Shown piece after piece: positions 1 to 8,775 of a stretch of DNA of 64,000 bases (positions within the stretch are counted from its first letter, which is position 1; every line of letters begins with the position of its first letter). This DNA is from an uncultured Gammaproteobacteria bacterium (GTDB taxonomy: Bacteria > Pseudomonadota > Gammaproteobacteria > Arenicellales > JAANXG01). Both the position numbers and the translations under genes were made by a program. The stretch is from positions 1 through 64,000 of the forward strand of contig CAMYKK010000047.1 of NCBI GenBank assembly GCA_947258975.1, read 5' to 3'. The notes under the pieces were generated by a model. It ran no database searches and was not told where the DNA came from. It saw only the letters and a program-made list of their open reading frames with translations.

Positions 1-44
1 TCATGATCTGCCCTCTCAATTATGGCTCTGTGTCTGAGATCCCT

Positions 45-73
45 ATCTCAACATAATCCACGCATGTTGAGAT
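45..73. repeat. Perfect 10-bp inverted repeat upstream of the phosphatase gene
   Basis: ATCTCAACAT at 45-54 and ATGTTGAGAT at 64-73 are perfect inverted repeats around a 9-nt spacer. The spacing and the position about 50 bp upstream of the phosphatase start fit a dimeric-regulator operator. A small hairpin is the alternative. No T-run follows, so a terminator is unlikely. Confidence 0.4.
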
Positions 74-125
74 GGGCAGGTCAAAACATTATGTCTAGTT
101 GCGGGCATGACGAACCCTGGTATGC

Positions 126-647
126 TTGGCCGCTTTGCGTTACGCCGTCCCTATCACCGTGATCAACCTGACACGCATTCAGACCGAGCTATTCGTTGGC
201 ACCTGCCCGCGCACCCCCATCGACGTCGATCGGTTGACGTTCGGGCCACGCATCACCGCGGTGTTGAACCTGCAAACCGACGAGGATTTCATCAACCAAA
301 GACTGGATTGGGACGCCGTATATAGCAGATATCAGGCCCGGGACCTGGTACTCGCCCGCTGGCCGATCCGGGACTTTGACCCCCAGGACCTGCGCGCGCG
401 CCTGGGCGGCGCGGTGCGGCAACTCCAGGTTTTGCTTGACGTCGGTCACCGAGTGTATGTGCATTGCACCGCCGGCATCGGTCGAGCCCCCGGTGTGGCA
501 ATCGCCTATTTGAGCTGGATTCAGGGCTGGGATCTGGAACAGGCCCATCGATTCGTGACCGATCAGCGCGCCTGCGCCCCGTATATCGAGTCCATTCGGC
601 AGGCGGGGTTGGACCGTGAAACAACCGCCAACACCGCCGACACATGA
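126..647 (+). CDS. Dual-specificity phosphatase, SEX4/glucan-phosphatase-like
   Basis: This is a cysteine-dependent dual-specificity phosphatase domain with little else. The signature HCTAGIGRAP lies at residues 113-122, with nucleophile Cys114 and Arg120. A probable general-acid aspartate lies in IRDFDPQDL (residues 81-89). From memory, CTAGxGRAP and an RDFDxxDLR segment are hallmarks of plant SEX4 starch phosphatases, so a phosphoglucan substrate is possible. No CBM48 or other glucan-binding module is present, and tyrosine or phospholipid substrates cannot be excluded. The start is uncertain: TTG 126 gives 173 residues, while GTG 159 would still keep the whole fold. The stop overlaps the next start (ATGA), so it is probably co-translated with the ABC exporter. 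The link to transport is unexplained. Confidence 0.85.
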   Translation: MAALRYAVPITVINLTRIQTELFVGTCPRTPIDVDRLTFGPRITAVLNLQTDEDFINQRLDWDAVYSRYQARDLVLARWPIRDFDPQDLRARLGGAVRQLQVLLDVGHRVYVHCTAGIGRAPGVAIAYLSWIQGWDLEQAHRFVTDQRACAPYIESIRQAGLDRETTANTADT

Positions 648-1573
648 CCGACACCAAGGCAACGACAGCCATCATCGAAGCCGTTGGCGTGACCAAGCGA
701 TTCGGTGAACAAGAGGTGGTGCGGCGCATCAGCTTCACGGTGCCCCGGGGACAGTGCTTCGGCCTGCTCGGTCCCAACGGGGCGGGTAAGACCACGACCA
801 TCAAGATGATACTCGGACAATCCCATCTCACCGCGGGCGTGTTGACCGTTTTCGGCAAGGCACTGCCGGATCACGCCAGCGCGGTGCGCGCCCGAACCGG
901 TGTGGTGCCCCAGGAGGACGATCTCGATCCGGACTTCACTATCGCCGAGAACCTGCGGGTCTACGCCGGCTATTTCGGACTAGAAGGCGGTGACCTGAGC
1001 ACGCGTATTGCGGAATTGCTGCACTTCGTCAGCCTCACCGATCGCGCCGACGCGCGTGTCGACCAACTCTCCGGGGGCATGAAGCGCCGCCTGACCATCG
1101 CCCGGGCGCTCATCAACGACCCGGATCTCGTGGTGCTCGACGAACCCACCACCGGTCTCGATCCCCAGGCGCGTCACATGATCTGGGCACGACTGCGGGA
1201 TCTGAAACAATCTGGCAAGACCCTGCTGTTAACCACGCACTACATGGAAGAGGCGGAACGTTTGTGCGATGACCTGCTCATTATCGATCACGGCGCAATC
1301 ATTGCCCAGGGGTCGCCCAAGGCGCTGATCCGCGCTCACGTTGAACCCGAAGTGGTGGAATTGCGCGGTGCCGGCAGTGGCATCGAAACCTTGCTGGGCG
1401 GGGACGCGGACTGTCGGATCGAGTCCGTAGGCGACACGGTCTATTGCTATACCCACGATTCCCGACCGTTGACCGAGCGGCTGCAGGCCATGCCGGAGTT
1501 GAGCTTCCTGCATCGGCCGGCGAACCTGGAGGACGTATTTCTCAACATCACCGGTCGCGACCTTCGCGAGTAA
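644..1573 (+). CDS. ABC exporter ATP-binding protein, NodI/DrrA type
   Basis: This 309-residue nucleotide-binding subunit would power an ABC-2 type exporter at the inner membrane. Walker A GPNGAGKTT is near residues 43-51. An LSGGMKRRL signature follows near residue 145, then Walker B with LDEPTTGLDP and an H-loop in TTHYMEEAE. The order and the C-terminal extension match the NodI/DrrA/CcmA class rather than importer ATPases. The next gene encodes its permease and starts at the TAATG junction, so the pair should form one transporter. NodI/NodJ themselves export lipo-oligosaccharides, but family members also export drugs or polysaccharides and the substrate cannot be read from sequence. Confidence 0.9.
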   Translation: MTDTKATTAIIEAVGVTKRFGEQEVVRRISFTVPRGQCFGLLGPNGAGKTTTIKMILGQSHLTAGVLTVFGKALPDHASAVRARTGVVPQEDDLDPDFTIAENLRVYAGYFGLEGGDLSTRIAELLHFVSLTDRADARVDQLSGGMKRRLTIARALINDPDLVVLDEPTTGLDPQARHMIWARLRDLKQSGKTLLLTTHYMEEAERLCDDLLIIDHGAIIAQGSPKALIRAHVEPEVVELRGAGSGIETLLGGDADCRIESVGDTVYCYTHDSRPLTERLQAMPELSFLHRPANLEDVFLNITGRDLRE

Positions 1574-2352
1574 TGATGGACCTTCGCGTACCCCGCGTTC
1601 GGCCGCAGGCGCTAAAGGTATGGCACCGCAACGTCCTGGTCTGGCGTAAACTCATCACCCCGAGCCTGTTGATCAACTTCGGTGAACCGTTCCTATATCT
1701 GCTCGGCTTGGGATTTGGTCTTGGCGCGTTCATCGGCGAAATGGCCGGCCTGCCGTATCTCACCTTCCTGGCCTCCGGCATCGTGGCATCTTCAGCCATG
1801 AACACTGCAAGCTTCGAGGGCATGTACTCGGTGTATACACGCATGGTGCCGCAGCGCACCTACGGGTCAATGTTGGCAACACCTTTGGATGTGGACGACA
1901 TCATCGCCGGCGAAATGCTGTGGTGCGCCACCAAGAGCACCATCAGCGCCACCGCGATCCTGCTGGTGGCGTCACTACTCGGCGCGGTGCTGAGCTTCGC
2001 GGCGGTGTTGGTGGTGCCGATTGTGTTCATCATCGGTTTGTGTTTCGCCGGTCCCGCCATCGTCATGAGCGCGTTCTCGAAGAGTTACGATTTTTTTAAT
2101 TATTATTTCACCCTCGTTGTCACCCCGATGTTCATCCTTTGCGGCGTGTTTTATCCCACCGACAACCTACCGGCGACCCTGCAGTCCTTCGTGCAAGTAT
2201 TACCCTTGACCCATGCCATAGCCCTGGTGCGGCCGCTGGTGGCGGATCAGACGTTGACCAACGCCGGTCTGCATATTGGCGTGTTGTTGTTGTACGCGGC
2301 CAGCGGTTACTACCTGGCGGTTATCCTCGTGCGTCGCAGGTTGATTGTGTGA
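1573..2352 (+). CDS. ABC-2 type permease, NodJ-like
   Basis: This hydrophobic protein of about 259 residues has roughly six membrane segments and the ABC-2 permease pattern: an early LLINFGEPFLYLLG segment, then FEGMYSVYTRM, and a late segment before a short basic C-terminus. The chosen ATG overlaps the stop of the ATPase gene (TAATG), which is typical translational coupling. The longer frame upstream lies inside the ATPase gene and is ignored. It should form the transmembrane half of the exporter. It resembles NodJ in size and layout. Confidence 0.88.
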   Translation: MMDLRVPRVRPQALKVWHRNVLVWRKLITPSLLINFGEPFLYLLGLGFGLGAFIGEMAGLPYLTFLASGIVASSAMNTASFEGMYSVYTRMVPQRTYGSMLATPLDVDDIIAGEMLWCATKSTISATAILLVASLLGAVLSFAAVLVVPIVFIIGLCFAGPAIVMSAFSKSYDFFNYYFTLVVTPMFILCGVFYPTDNLPATLQSFVQVLPLTHAIALVRPLVADQTLTNAGLHIGVLLLYAASGYYLAVILVRRRLIV

Positions 2353-2358
2353 GGCACT

Positions 2359-3078
2359 GTGAGCCTCATGCATCTTCCGCCCCTTCACAACGGTCGAATT
2401 CTCAAGCGCTACAAACGCTTTCTCGCCGACATTGATCTCGACGACGGACGCCGCATCATCGCTCATTGCCCCAACACCGGCGCCATGACGACATGCTGGA
2501 CACCCGGGGCCAGGGTGCAGGTCAGCTACAGCAACAATCCCAAGCGGAAGCTGGCCTGGACCCTGGAACGGGTGGACATGGGTCAGGGCTGGATCGGCGT
2601 ACACACCGGCCGGGTCAACCACGTTATTGCCGAAGCGATCGGCAGCGGACGGATCGCGTCACTCGCCGGCTACCGGCGCATTAGCGCTGAACCGCGATTC
2701 GTTGTCGACGGCTTTCCCCGATCGCGCTTGGACCTGCATCTGACGGACGGCCGGCAGCGTGACACCTATGTCGAGGTCAAGAACGCCACCCTGTTGGACG
2801 GCGATTGCATTCGATTTCCCGACGCGGTCACCGAACGCGGCCGCAAACATCTCGAGTTGTTACGCGAAGCAGTCAAGCGTGGCTTGCGCGGAGTAATCGT
2901 CTTTGCCGTCAATCGATCCGAAGGCCGGGCCTTCGAACCCGCCTGGGACATCGATCCGGACTATAGCCACACCCTGGAGACGGTCGCGCAACAGGGTGTA
3001 GAGGTGTTGGCGGCGCGTTTGCGTCACACCCCTCAGGGCATTGAGGTCGCCGGGTGTGCCGTACTTGGCAACAAATAA
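2359..3078 (+). CDS. sfsA: SfsA family DNA/RNA nuclease
   Basis: This 239-residue protein matches SfsA over its full length. The N-terminus has an OB-like part (LHNGRILKRYKRFLADIDL, then the conserved HCPNTGAM segment). The C-terminal PD-(D/E)XK nuclease core includes RLDLHL, YVEVKNATL, FPDAVTERGRKHL and VIVFAVNR. Known SfsA proteins were first described as stimulators of sugar fermentation in E. coli and were later reported to have nuclease activity. The GTG start lies 6 nt after the permease stop, so it may be co-transcribed with the exporter. The roughly 380 bp from here to the next start contain no convincing gene. Confidence 0.93.
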   Translation: MSLMHLPPLHNGRILKRYKRFLADIDLDDGRRIIAHCPNTGAMTTCWTPGARVQVSYSNNPKRKLAWTLERVDMGQGWIGVHTGRVNHVIAEAIGSGRIASLAGYRRISAEPRFVVDGFPRSRLDLHLTDGRQRDTYVEVKNATLLDGDCIRFPDAVTERGRKHLELLREAVKRGLRGVIVFAVNRSEGRAFEPAWDIDPDYSHTLETVAQQGVEVLAARLRHTPQGIEVAGCAVLGNK

Positions 3079-3460
3079 CGTGTCGTCCGCTGGTGCGATC
3101 TCCTCGTTCACGAGCCGGAAACCGGTGCCGCGGGCGCACAGCCACGCACCCGGCTGCCGATAGCGCGCCGCCACCTGGAAAGCGGAGATCTGCCGCCGGC
3201 CGCAGCAATCCCCCCTCCCGCCGAGCAAAACGCCGTTGTTATTGCACTAAAACATATAGTTAGCGTGGCTTTTTACTGGACAAGTTGAGAAATAGCGTCT
3301 AACTTAAGTAAATAACACGACCATAAACGATGTCCACTATCGGAGGCTGGGGTAAACAGGCGTGGCGACACAGTTACAAAGACGATTCATGGATGCAACC
3401 GACCAGAACGGATGTCACAAGCAGAATTGTCCGGACACCCTTAACTTAGTGGAGTTGACG

Positions 3461-3853
3461 ATGACGATATTAGGCGACAAAGAGAATTTCAGTGGCGCGA
3501 TCAGACAGGTGGACGCCACGCACCGCAAACCGGGTGAGATGATGCAGCGGCTGGGCAACAGCGAGGCGTCCCTGGTCAAGCTGCTTGGCAACCTTTACAC
3601 CAGTTATACCAAGCACTTCGCCTACGAGGAAGCGATCATGCGGGCGTGCTGCCATGACGGATACGACGAGCATCAAGCGGATCATCAGCGCCTGCTGGAC
3701 GAGATCACAACCGCGATGTTTCATTGTCGCAGCAGGGGACAGCACGACAATGCGCAAGTAGCGAGGCAACTTGCTGATTCCTTCCGCGCCCATCTCCAGA
3801 ATTACGATCAACATCTTAAGCGTCAGACTGACAGGGTCAGCAAAGCAGTGTGA
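3461..3853 (+). CDS. Bacteriohemerythrin-like protein, divergent copy
   Basis: This protein of about 130 residues belongs to the hemerythrin family, with a four-helix bundle carrying a non-haem di-iron site that binds O2. The ligand pattern is visible: His in VDATHR, His and Glu in KHFAYEE, two His in DEHQADH, and a C-terminal His followed five residues later by Asp (HLQNYD). I chose ATG 3461, preceded by GGAG, because it aligns with the start of the paralogue at 38453. GTG 3362 would add 33 residues unlike the family. Helix A looks shortened relative to the paralogue and the usual N-terminal tryptophan motif is missing. It may serve in O2 or NO sensing or storage. Confidence 0.82.
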   Translation: MTILGDKENFSGAIRQVDATHRKPGEMMQRLGNSEASLVKLLGNLYTSYTKHFAYEEAIMRACCHDGYDEHQADHQRLLDEITTAMFHCRSRGQHDNAQVARQLADSFRAHLQNYDQHLKRQTDRVSKAV

Positions 3854-3947
3854 GTAAAAAATCCGCCGCCATCGCGTCACTCGTGCAAACTCCGAGCCAG
3901 CGGCGAATACCAGCATATTACCGCTGCTCTGCATCAGGCGTTTTTGA

Positions 3948-4823
3948 TTACCGCATGCCGGTCACTTTGTAACGAACGATACGGTTGTTGTAGGTGTCCG
4001 AAATCCACATATCGGCGCCATGAATTTCCACTCCTTCCGGCCGATCAAAGACACGCTCCCCCTTTCCCGACCCGGGACCACCGAGCATCTGAAGCAACTC
4101 ACCGCGGGGTGCAATGACTTTTATTCGATGGGTATATTTATCTGCGACGTACATGCGCCCGGCGGGATCAAAATCTAGATACCGCGGCCCGCTGAAACCG
4201 TAAGCAGGGCCAGACAAAATCGCTGTCACCCGCAGCGCATCGTCCAAGCGCACCAGCCGATCATTGGCAGCATCGGCAACCCACACGCCGCCGGTTGCAT
4301 CAATTGCCACATCATGGGGAGAAGAAAATCCGCCCACTTCATCAACAACCTTGCCGTCGCGGTACACCACGAGATTGCCCGACGCGGCGCCCGTGGCAAA
4401 CACTCGGCCGTCGGGGTGCACGGCGACACCCTCTGGGCGCCGTATACGCCCTTCGATGGTCCCGACTAACCGTCCGCCGACCCCGTCGACCGCGTATATG
4501 GCAATGCGGCTGTTGCCGGTATCTGCGACCAGCAAGCGTCCCTGGGCGTCAAAAGCCACATCATGGGGCTCAGCGACTTCGTTTTGCGCGAATCTGCCGA
4601 GTTCTCTCAAGCTCCTGGGTTCCAACACAACGATGCGGTCGTTGGCGTTATCAGCGACGTAAAGCAACTCACGACCGGGCGACAGCACGATGTCGTGCGG
4701 CAAGCCATAGGTCTCTGCGCTGGCGGCGGCAAATTCAAATTTGAGCGCATCGGCTTGCACTGACGCAGACACACTCGCAAGCACCAGCCAACCGATTATC
4801 CAACGCGGTGTGAGATGACGCAT
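3948..4823 (-). CDS. Secreted NHL-repeat beta-propeller protein
   Basis: This 291-residue protein has a clear signal peptide (MRHLTPRWIIGWLVLASVSASVQA) followed by about six NHL-type repeats. Each repeat carries a motif such as LYVADNANDRIVV, LLVADTGNSRIAIY, VWVADAANDRLVRL, MYVADKYTHRIKVI or MWISDTYNNRIVRY. These repeats form a beta-propeller that usually mediates binding, though some NHL proteins are lyases or lactonases. The start at 4823 was chosen because it begins the signal peptide and has a GGAAG ribosome site. The longer frame to 4940 would bury that peptide. The periplasmic or extracellular role is unknown. Confidence 0.85.
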   Translation of the reverse strand: MRHLTPRWIIGWLVLASVSASVQADALKFEFAAASAETYGLPHDIVLSPGRELLYVADNANDRIVVLEPRSLRELGRFAQNEVAEPHDVAFDAQGRLLVADTGNSRIAIYAVDGVGGRLVGTIEGRIRRPEGVAVHPDGRVFATGAASGNLVVYRDGKVVDEVGGFSSPHDVAIDATGGVWVADAANDRLVRLDDALRVTAILSGPAYGFSGPRYLDFDPAGRMYVADKYTHRIKVIAPRGELLQMLGGPGSGKGERVFDRPEGVEIHGADMWISDTYNNRIVRYKVTGMR

Positions 4824-4979
4824 GGTATACACTTCCAAGAATGCAGATTGGACTATGTTCGCTCGTAGCCGAATATTAACGGAATTTTTCCTCCGGCCCC
4901 ATTGCTCGCTGTTGCGATTTTTTAAACGGTGGCAATTCACCGATAATTAGCGCTCGACCATCAAAAGCAGCGGTATTTA

Positions 4980-5621
4980 ATGATCCAACTTCTCAATCAA
5001 GGCCAATACGCCTTGTTCGCGCTGATACTGATCGCCCTCGTGATCTCCCTGTCGTTTCACGAATTTGGGCACGCCTACGTCGCCAAACTATTCGGTGACG
5101 ATACCGCGGAACGGGCGGGACGCCTGACAATTAATCCGATTGCGCACATCGATCCCATGGGTTTGTTGATGGTCATGCTGATCGGTTTTGGTTACGCGAA
5201 ACCGGTGCCAACCAACCCCCGGAAGTTTACATCGCGCTGGGCGGATTTGCTGGTATCTGCGGCGGGACCGGCGATGAACCTTGTCGTCGCCGCAGTCACG
5301 ATCAATGTCTACGTGCTGGGTTTACAGATGGGATACGGCGGCCTTGAAGACGCGGCACCACGGTTCTTTTTTATCTTTCTCGCCCAGATCAATCTGTTGT
5401 TGATGCTGTTCAACCTGATTCCCCTGGGCGCTCTGGACGGGCATTACATCCTGCCTTATTTCCTGCCCCGCCGGATGGCGCAACGGTACCGCTACTACAA
5501 TGAGCGCTACGGTAACCTCGCGCTCATGGCGCTGGTGGTGTTGAGCATTATGGGCCTGCCGATATTCCATAACATCTTCGCCATCAGCCGTATGCTGCTG
5601 CCCTATATCACGTTCGTGTAG
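4980..5621 (+). CDS. Site-2 protease family (M50) membrane metallopeptidase
   Basis: This 213-residue polytopic membrane protein carries the zinc motif HEFGH at residues 27-31 in an early membrane helix. The second-site motif NLIPLGALDGHYI is near residue 141, where the Asp completes zinc binding. The size and absence of PDZ or CBS domains match the compact YwhC/Rip-like M50 group rather than RseP. Such enzymes cut substrates inside the membrane. The natural substrate is unknown and no partner is adjacent. It is divergent from the NHL gene. Confidence 0.9.
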   Translation: MIQLLNQGQYALFALILIALVISLSFHEFGHAYVAKLFGDDTAERAGRLTINPIAHIDPMGLLMVMLIGFGYAKPVPTNPRKFTSRWADLLVSAAGPAMNLVVAAVTINVYVLGLQMGYGGLEDAAPRFFFIFLAQINLLLMLFNLIPLGALDGHYILPYFLPRRMAQRYRYYNERYGNLALMALVVLSIMGLPIFHNIFAISRMLLPYITFV

Positions 5622-5634
5622 CCACAGTCGAACC

Positions 5635-5674
5635 GGGGTCAGACCCCGCACACTGCACTGCGGGGTCTGACCCC
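5635..5674. repeat. Perfect 16-bp inverted repeat built on GGGGTCAGACCCC
   Basis: GGGGTCAGACCCCGCA and its exact complement TGCGGGGTCTGACCCC are separated by 8 nt, starting 14 nt after the M50 stop. It could fold as a strong hairpin at the transcript end, but no T-run follows. The same GGGTCTGACCCC tail lies just outside several R1 copies (31203, 50723 and imperfectly 5921), suggesting a link with that repeat family. Confidence 0.55.
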
Positions 5675-5750
5675 ATCTCCGCCCCATAACTTTTTACGGA
5701 TGCCCGGGCTGAGCATGCTGCCCGGCTCGTGAAAACCAGGGCCTTGACCA

Positions 5751-5921
5751 AATGGCACTTACTTAAGCCTTACAGAGGCTAAAAAGTGCTGAATTGAGGG
5801 AGAATTTCCGGGACCGTCGCCAGCAAGGATGCTGGCGCCGAGCCTACATGGAGGTGTTGACGGCGTGTCCCGGGAATTGTCACTCGCTCAGCGTGTCATG
5901 ATCCCTTAAGTCAGTGCCATT
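5751..5921. repeat. R1 MITE-like element, copy a
   Basis: This is a full-length copy, about 171 bp, bounded by AATGGCACTTACTTAAG on the left and an imperfect inverted copy (CTTAAGTCAGTGCCATT) on the right. The core contains AGTGCTGAATTGAGGGAG, the palindrome-rich GCCAGCAAGGATGCTGGCG and TCCCGGGAATTGTCACTCG. It has no coding capacity. Six other copies lie in this window. Confidence 0.85.
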
Positions 5922-5954
5922 CGGGTCTTGACCCGCATATTGAACCAATGCGTA

Positions 5955-6170
5955 TCAGGCCACTCGCACCCGTGCCGGACTAATGCGATTTCGCTTGTGC
6001 ATCCAGTCCACGGCATCACGCAAATGACCGGCGCCATATAACAATATTATGGCCACCGCCAAACTGAGCATGATTACCCACGGGGCCATACCCAGATCGT
6101 TCAAAACGGCCCGCATGCCAAACATTACGAGCCCGATTACAACGTAGATACGAATCAGATTATCGAACAT
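5955..6170 (-). CDS. Small two-helix membrane protein, hypothetical
   Basis: This 71-residue protein has two hydrophobic stretches, roughly residues 5-20 and 30-47, joined by a short loop, and a basic cytoplasmic-type tail ending RISPARVRVA. An AGGAGAG ribosome site sits just upstream of the ATG, which supports expression. No named family is recognised. It lies alone between an R1 copy and a 245-bp stretch without genes. Confidence 0.65.
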   Translation of the reverse strand: MFDNLIRIYVVIGLVMFGMRAVLNDLGMAPWVIMLSLAVAIILLYGAGHLRDAVDWMHKRNRISPARVRVA

Positions 6171-6415
6171 TTTGCTCTCCTATTTTGTTTTGTCGTCTGC
6201 ATGCCGGCGGGTCGAGTGGCGGGAAACGATCGTCGCACGCAATCCGCTGGGCGATTAAAACTCTGCCCGATTGCGCGCCGGATGGCAGTGAATCGCGCGG
6301 CGCCTAGAACGTGAAATACTTACGGAACTTTTTGCGCTGCGAATCCTGTCGGCATGCATACGCGCATGCGCGGCGGTGATTCACTGATGACGGGCGCGGC
6401 TCGCGCTCGCTGTCG

Positions 6416-7390
6416 TCACGTCCTGGCGGACGCTACCGCCTGTGCAAGCAATTCAACATTACGCAGGCCTTCACGACCGTCGACCTCGGGTTTTCGATGA
6501 TTCTCGATCGCCGCCACGAAATCTCGGATCTCCCCGGCATAGGGATCGGCCACGTCGAATTCCAAGCTGCCCTGGTGGGTGTCGATCGACCCCGCAGCGC
6601 GGCGCGTGAGCGTGTCTTCGCAGCGGATGTAACCGTCGCTGCCGTACACCTCGGCGCGGCTGGGCGCCGCGAACAACACCGACGAGCAGAATTCCGCGGT
6701 AGCACCGGACGCGAAGCGCAGCGCAACTACCGCGGTCTCGTCGTTGGGACCGTGCCAAACTTCACGGCTGATGGTGGACGCGAGCGAGACAACCTCGCCG
6801 CACGCGGGCACCATCACCCAGCGGATAAGATCCAAGCAATGGGTGCCGACGCCGGACAAGCTCCACCAACTTGCGGTGTCGCGCTGCGCGCGCCAGTTAC
6901 GGGCATCGGAAACTTGAAAGGTCCACTGCACACGCATGTGATGAAGGTCACCCACACCGCCGGCGCGTATCAGCCTCAGCATCTTGCGATGCCCGGCATG
7001 CCAGCGAAGATGGTAACCGACCGCCAGCATGACCTCGGCGTCGTCGCAGGCCCGCACCATGGCCTCGCCTTCCGCAATACCGGTCGCCATCGGTTTTTCA
7101 GTGAATACGTGCTTGCCCGCGCGGGCGGCGGCAATGGCGTGTGGAGCATGCAGGTAGTCCGGGGCGGCAATGATCACCGCGTGGAGATCGGAATCGGCCA
7201 GCAGTGTGTCGAGCACATCATGCACGGGCGCCGGGGCCAACGCTCCATGACGCTGAGCGAACGCCCGCGCGCGGTCGCGGTCGCGGCTCAGCACACTCCA
7301 CAAACGGGCCCCCGCGACCCGCTGCAACGCGGGCGCGAGGACATCGTCGGCAATACTGCCGGTACCCAACATCGCGATATTGACGGTCAT
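6416..7390 (-). CDS. Gfo/Idh/MocA family NAD(P)-dependent oxidoreductase
   Basis: This 324-residue protein has an N-terminal Rossmann fold (IAMLGTGSIADDVLAPAL) and the family lysine motif EKPMATG. A C-terminal alpha/beta domain follows, with GVGTHCLDLIRW giving the typical Asp and His of the active site. These enzymes oxidise or reduce sugars, inositols or pigments with NAD(P). The ATG at 7390 with a GGAG upstream begins exactly at the Rossmann strand. The longer frame to 7897 reads through the R2 repeat and is not credible. It is a single gene, so the substrate is unknown. Confidence 0.9.
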   Translation of the reverse strand: MTVNIAMLGTGSIADDVLAPALQRVAGARLWSVLSRDRDRARAFAQRHGALAPAPVHDVLDTLLADSDLHAVIIAAPDYLHAPHAIAAARAGKHVFTEKPMATGIAEGEAMVRACDDAEVMLAVGYHLRWHAGHRKMLRLIRAGGVGDLHHMRVQWTFQVSDARNWRAQRDTASWWSLSGVGTHCLDLIRWVMVPACGEVVSLASTISREVWHGPNDETAVVALRFASGATAEFCSSVLFAAPSRAEVYGSDGYIRCEDTLTRRAAGSIDTHQGSLEFDVADPYAGEIRDFVAAIENHRKPEVDGREGLRNVELLAQAVASART

Positions 7391-7476
7391 TGACGGCTCC
7401 TCGACCGGAAATGGTGAGTGGCTCAGACTCCATGGCGCGCGGTTAATGGACTTGGTTAATCGCCCCGCATGAGCAA

Positions 7477-7749
7477 GCCCGTATATTGCACTAAGGATCC
7501 CGAATGACGGCGACGGGACCGGCACGGCGCATAGTCGCACGCTCGGGCGGATGAATGCCGCACCGGAGGGACATGCATAGCCGTAGTTATGGATTTGAGC
7601 GACGCGCAAGTTCAGGCGTTCGTGTCCGAGCCAGGGCCGAGATAGGCACATGGTCGGGCAAAAAGTGTCCCCCCTGATACTGATCGAATTCCTCACTCCA
7701 AACAACAATGTCAGCTCTCGTTTTCGCGGCCTTGGTGCAATATACGGGC
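7477..7749. mobile_element. R2 MITE-like element, copy 1
   Basis: A 273-bp element is bounded by GCCCGTATATTGCACTAAGG (7477-7496) and its near-perfect inverted complement ending at 7749. The interior has no gene. Its right end overlaps the stop codon of the pirin gene. The same ends bound 43095-43361. The ends remind me of IS1380-like insertion sequences, but that link is from memory and not verified. Confidence 0.75.
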
Positions 7750-8654
7750 TAATCCTCCGGTAATGGAATGAATTCGGCGTCACCCGCCACGAGTTTGAAT
7801 CGACCGGACTTCCAATCGTCCTTGGCCTGCTCGATGCGCTGTTTGGAACTGGAGACAAAATTCCACCAAATGTGCCGCTCACCGACCGGATCACCACCGA
7901 TGACCATGACGTGACTGTCCTTTAGCGCCTGAATCGATATGCATTTATTCGGACAGGCCACAGGCATGACGCCATTCTCGAACGTCTGATCATCGATCTG
8001 CACCGCACCGGAAACCACATAGGCAGCGCGTTCCCAGTACGTATCCGGCAAGGTCAGTTGTGCGCCCTGGGGAAGGCGCAACTCCAGATACAACATCGGG
8101 GAATACGAGGTGACCGGGGAGGTATGGCCGTAAGCCGCACCGATGATTACGCGAATCGCGACACCGCCAATATCGAGTTCCGGCAACTCGGCAGCGGGAT
8201 AATGGACGAATGCCGGTTCCCGCTCTTCCTGCTTCGCTGGCAGCGCCATCCATGATTGAATGCCATGCAGTCGCGAGGTCGTGCTAAGGTCGTCTCCCGC
8301 GCGCTCGGAATGCACAATGCCGCGACCCGCAGTCATGAGGTTCACCGCGCCACGCTGGATCGACTGCTCAAACCCCAAACTGTCGCGGTGCATGATCTCT
8401 CCTGCGAATAGATACGTCACCGTGGCAAGGCCGATGTGCGGATGCGGGCGAACTTGAATTCCCTTGCCGGGAGGAAATTCGGCCGGGCCCATGTGGTCGA
8501 AAAAGCTAAACGGTCCGATCATGCGACGCGCCTTCGATGGCAGCACGCGGCGCACGCTGAAACCGCCGAGATCGGTTTCCTTGGGCTCGATGATAAGTTC
8601 AATGGCCCCGTTGTTATCCATGCACCGGGGTTGCGTTGCCGTCAGATAGCTCAT
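7749..8654 (-). CDS. Pirin family protein
   Basis: This 301-residue bicupin matches pirin. The N-terminal domain holds the metal-binding pattern RPHPHIG...GEIMHRDS (two His, then Glu-related positions and His), followed by GAVNLMTAGRGIVHSE. Some pirins are quercetin 2,3-dioxygenases, others act as redox-sensing co-regulators; the substrate here is unknown. ATG 8654 (MSYLTATQ) was chosen because residues before it would come from an R2-end fragment. The TAG stop at 7749-7751 overlaps the end of R2 copy 1, so the extreme C-terminus may have been altered by the insertion. Confidence 0.9.
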   Translation of the reverse strand: MSYLTATQPRCMDNNGAIELIIEPKETDLGGFSVRRVLPSKARRMIGPFSFFDHMGPAEFPPGKGIQVRPHPHIGLATVTYLFAGEIMHRDSLGFEQSIQRGAVNLMTAGRGIVHSERAGDDLSTTSRLHGIQSWMALPAKQEEREPAFVHYPAAELPELDIGGVAIRVIIGAAYGHTSPVTSYSPMLYLELRLPQGAQLTLPDTYWERAAYVVSGAVQIDDQTFENGVMPVACPNKCISIQALKDSHVMVIGGDPVGERHIWWNFVSSSKQRIEQAKDDWKSGRFKLVAGDAEFIPLPED

Positions 8655-8670
8655 TATTGAATCTCTGGAC

Positions 8671-8697
8671 TCTCGCCCGCAGATTGCACCAAGGCGG
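8671..8697. repeat. Isolated R2 end fragment
   Basis: CTCGCCCGCAGATTGCACCAAGG matches the R2 terminal repeat with one or two mismatches, but no matching right end is found nearby. It appears to be a solo end or the scar of a decayed copy just upstream of the pirin gene. Confidence 0.5.
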
Positions 8698-8775
8698 TAA
8701 CATGAAGATCTAACATTCTGATCGGCAGAAGGAATTCGATCAATACCCAAGAATAAAGGGGACCGTACTCATCTG

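Noticed and set aside
5951-6250. tRNA or other structured RNA in spacers
   Set aside because: I looked for cloverleaf features and riboswitch-like conserved cores in spacers, including this one, and found none that I could support.
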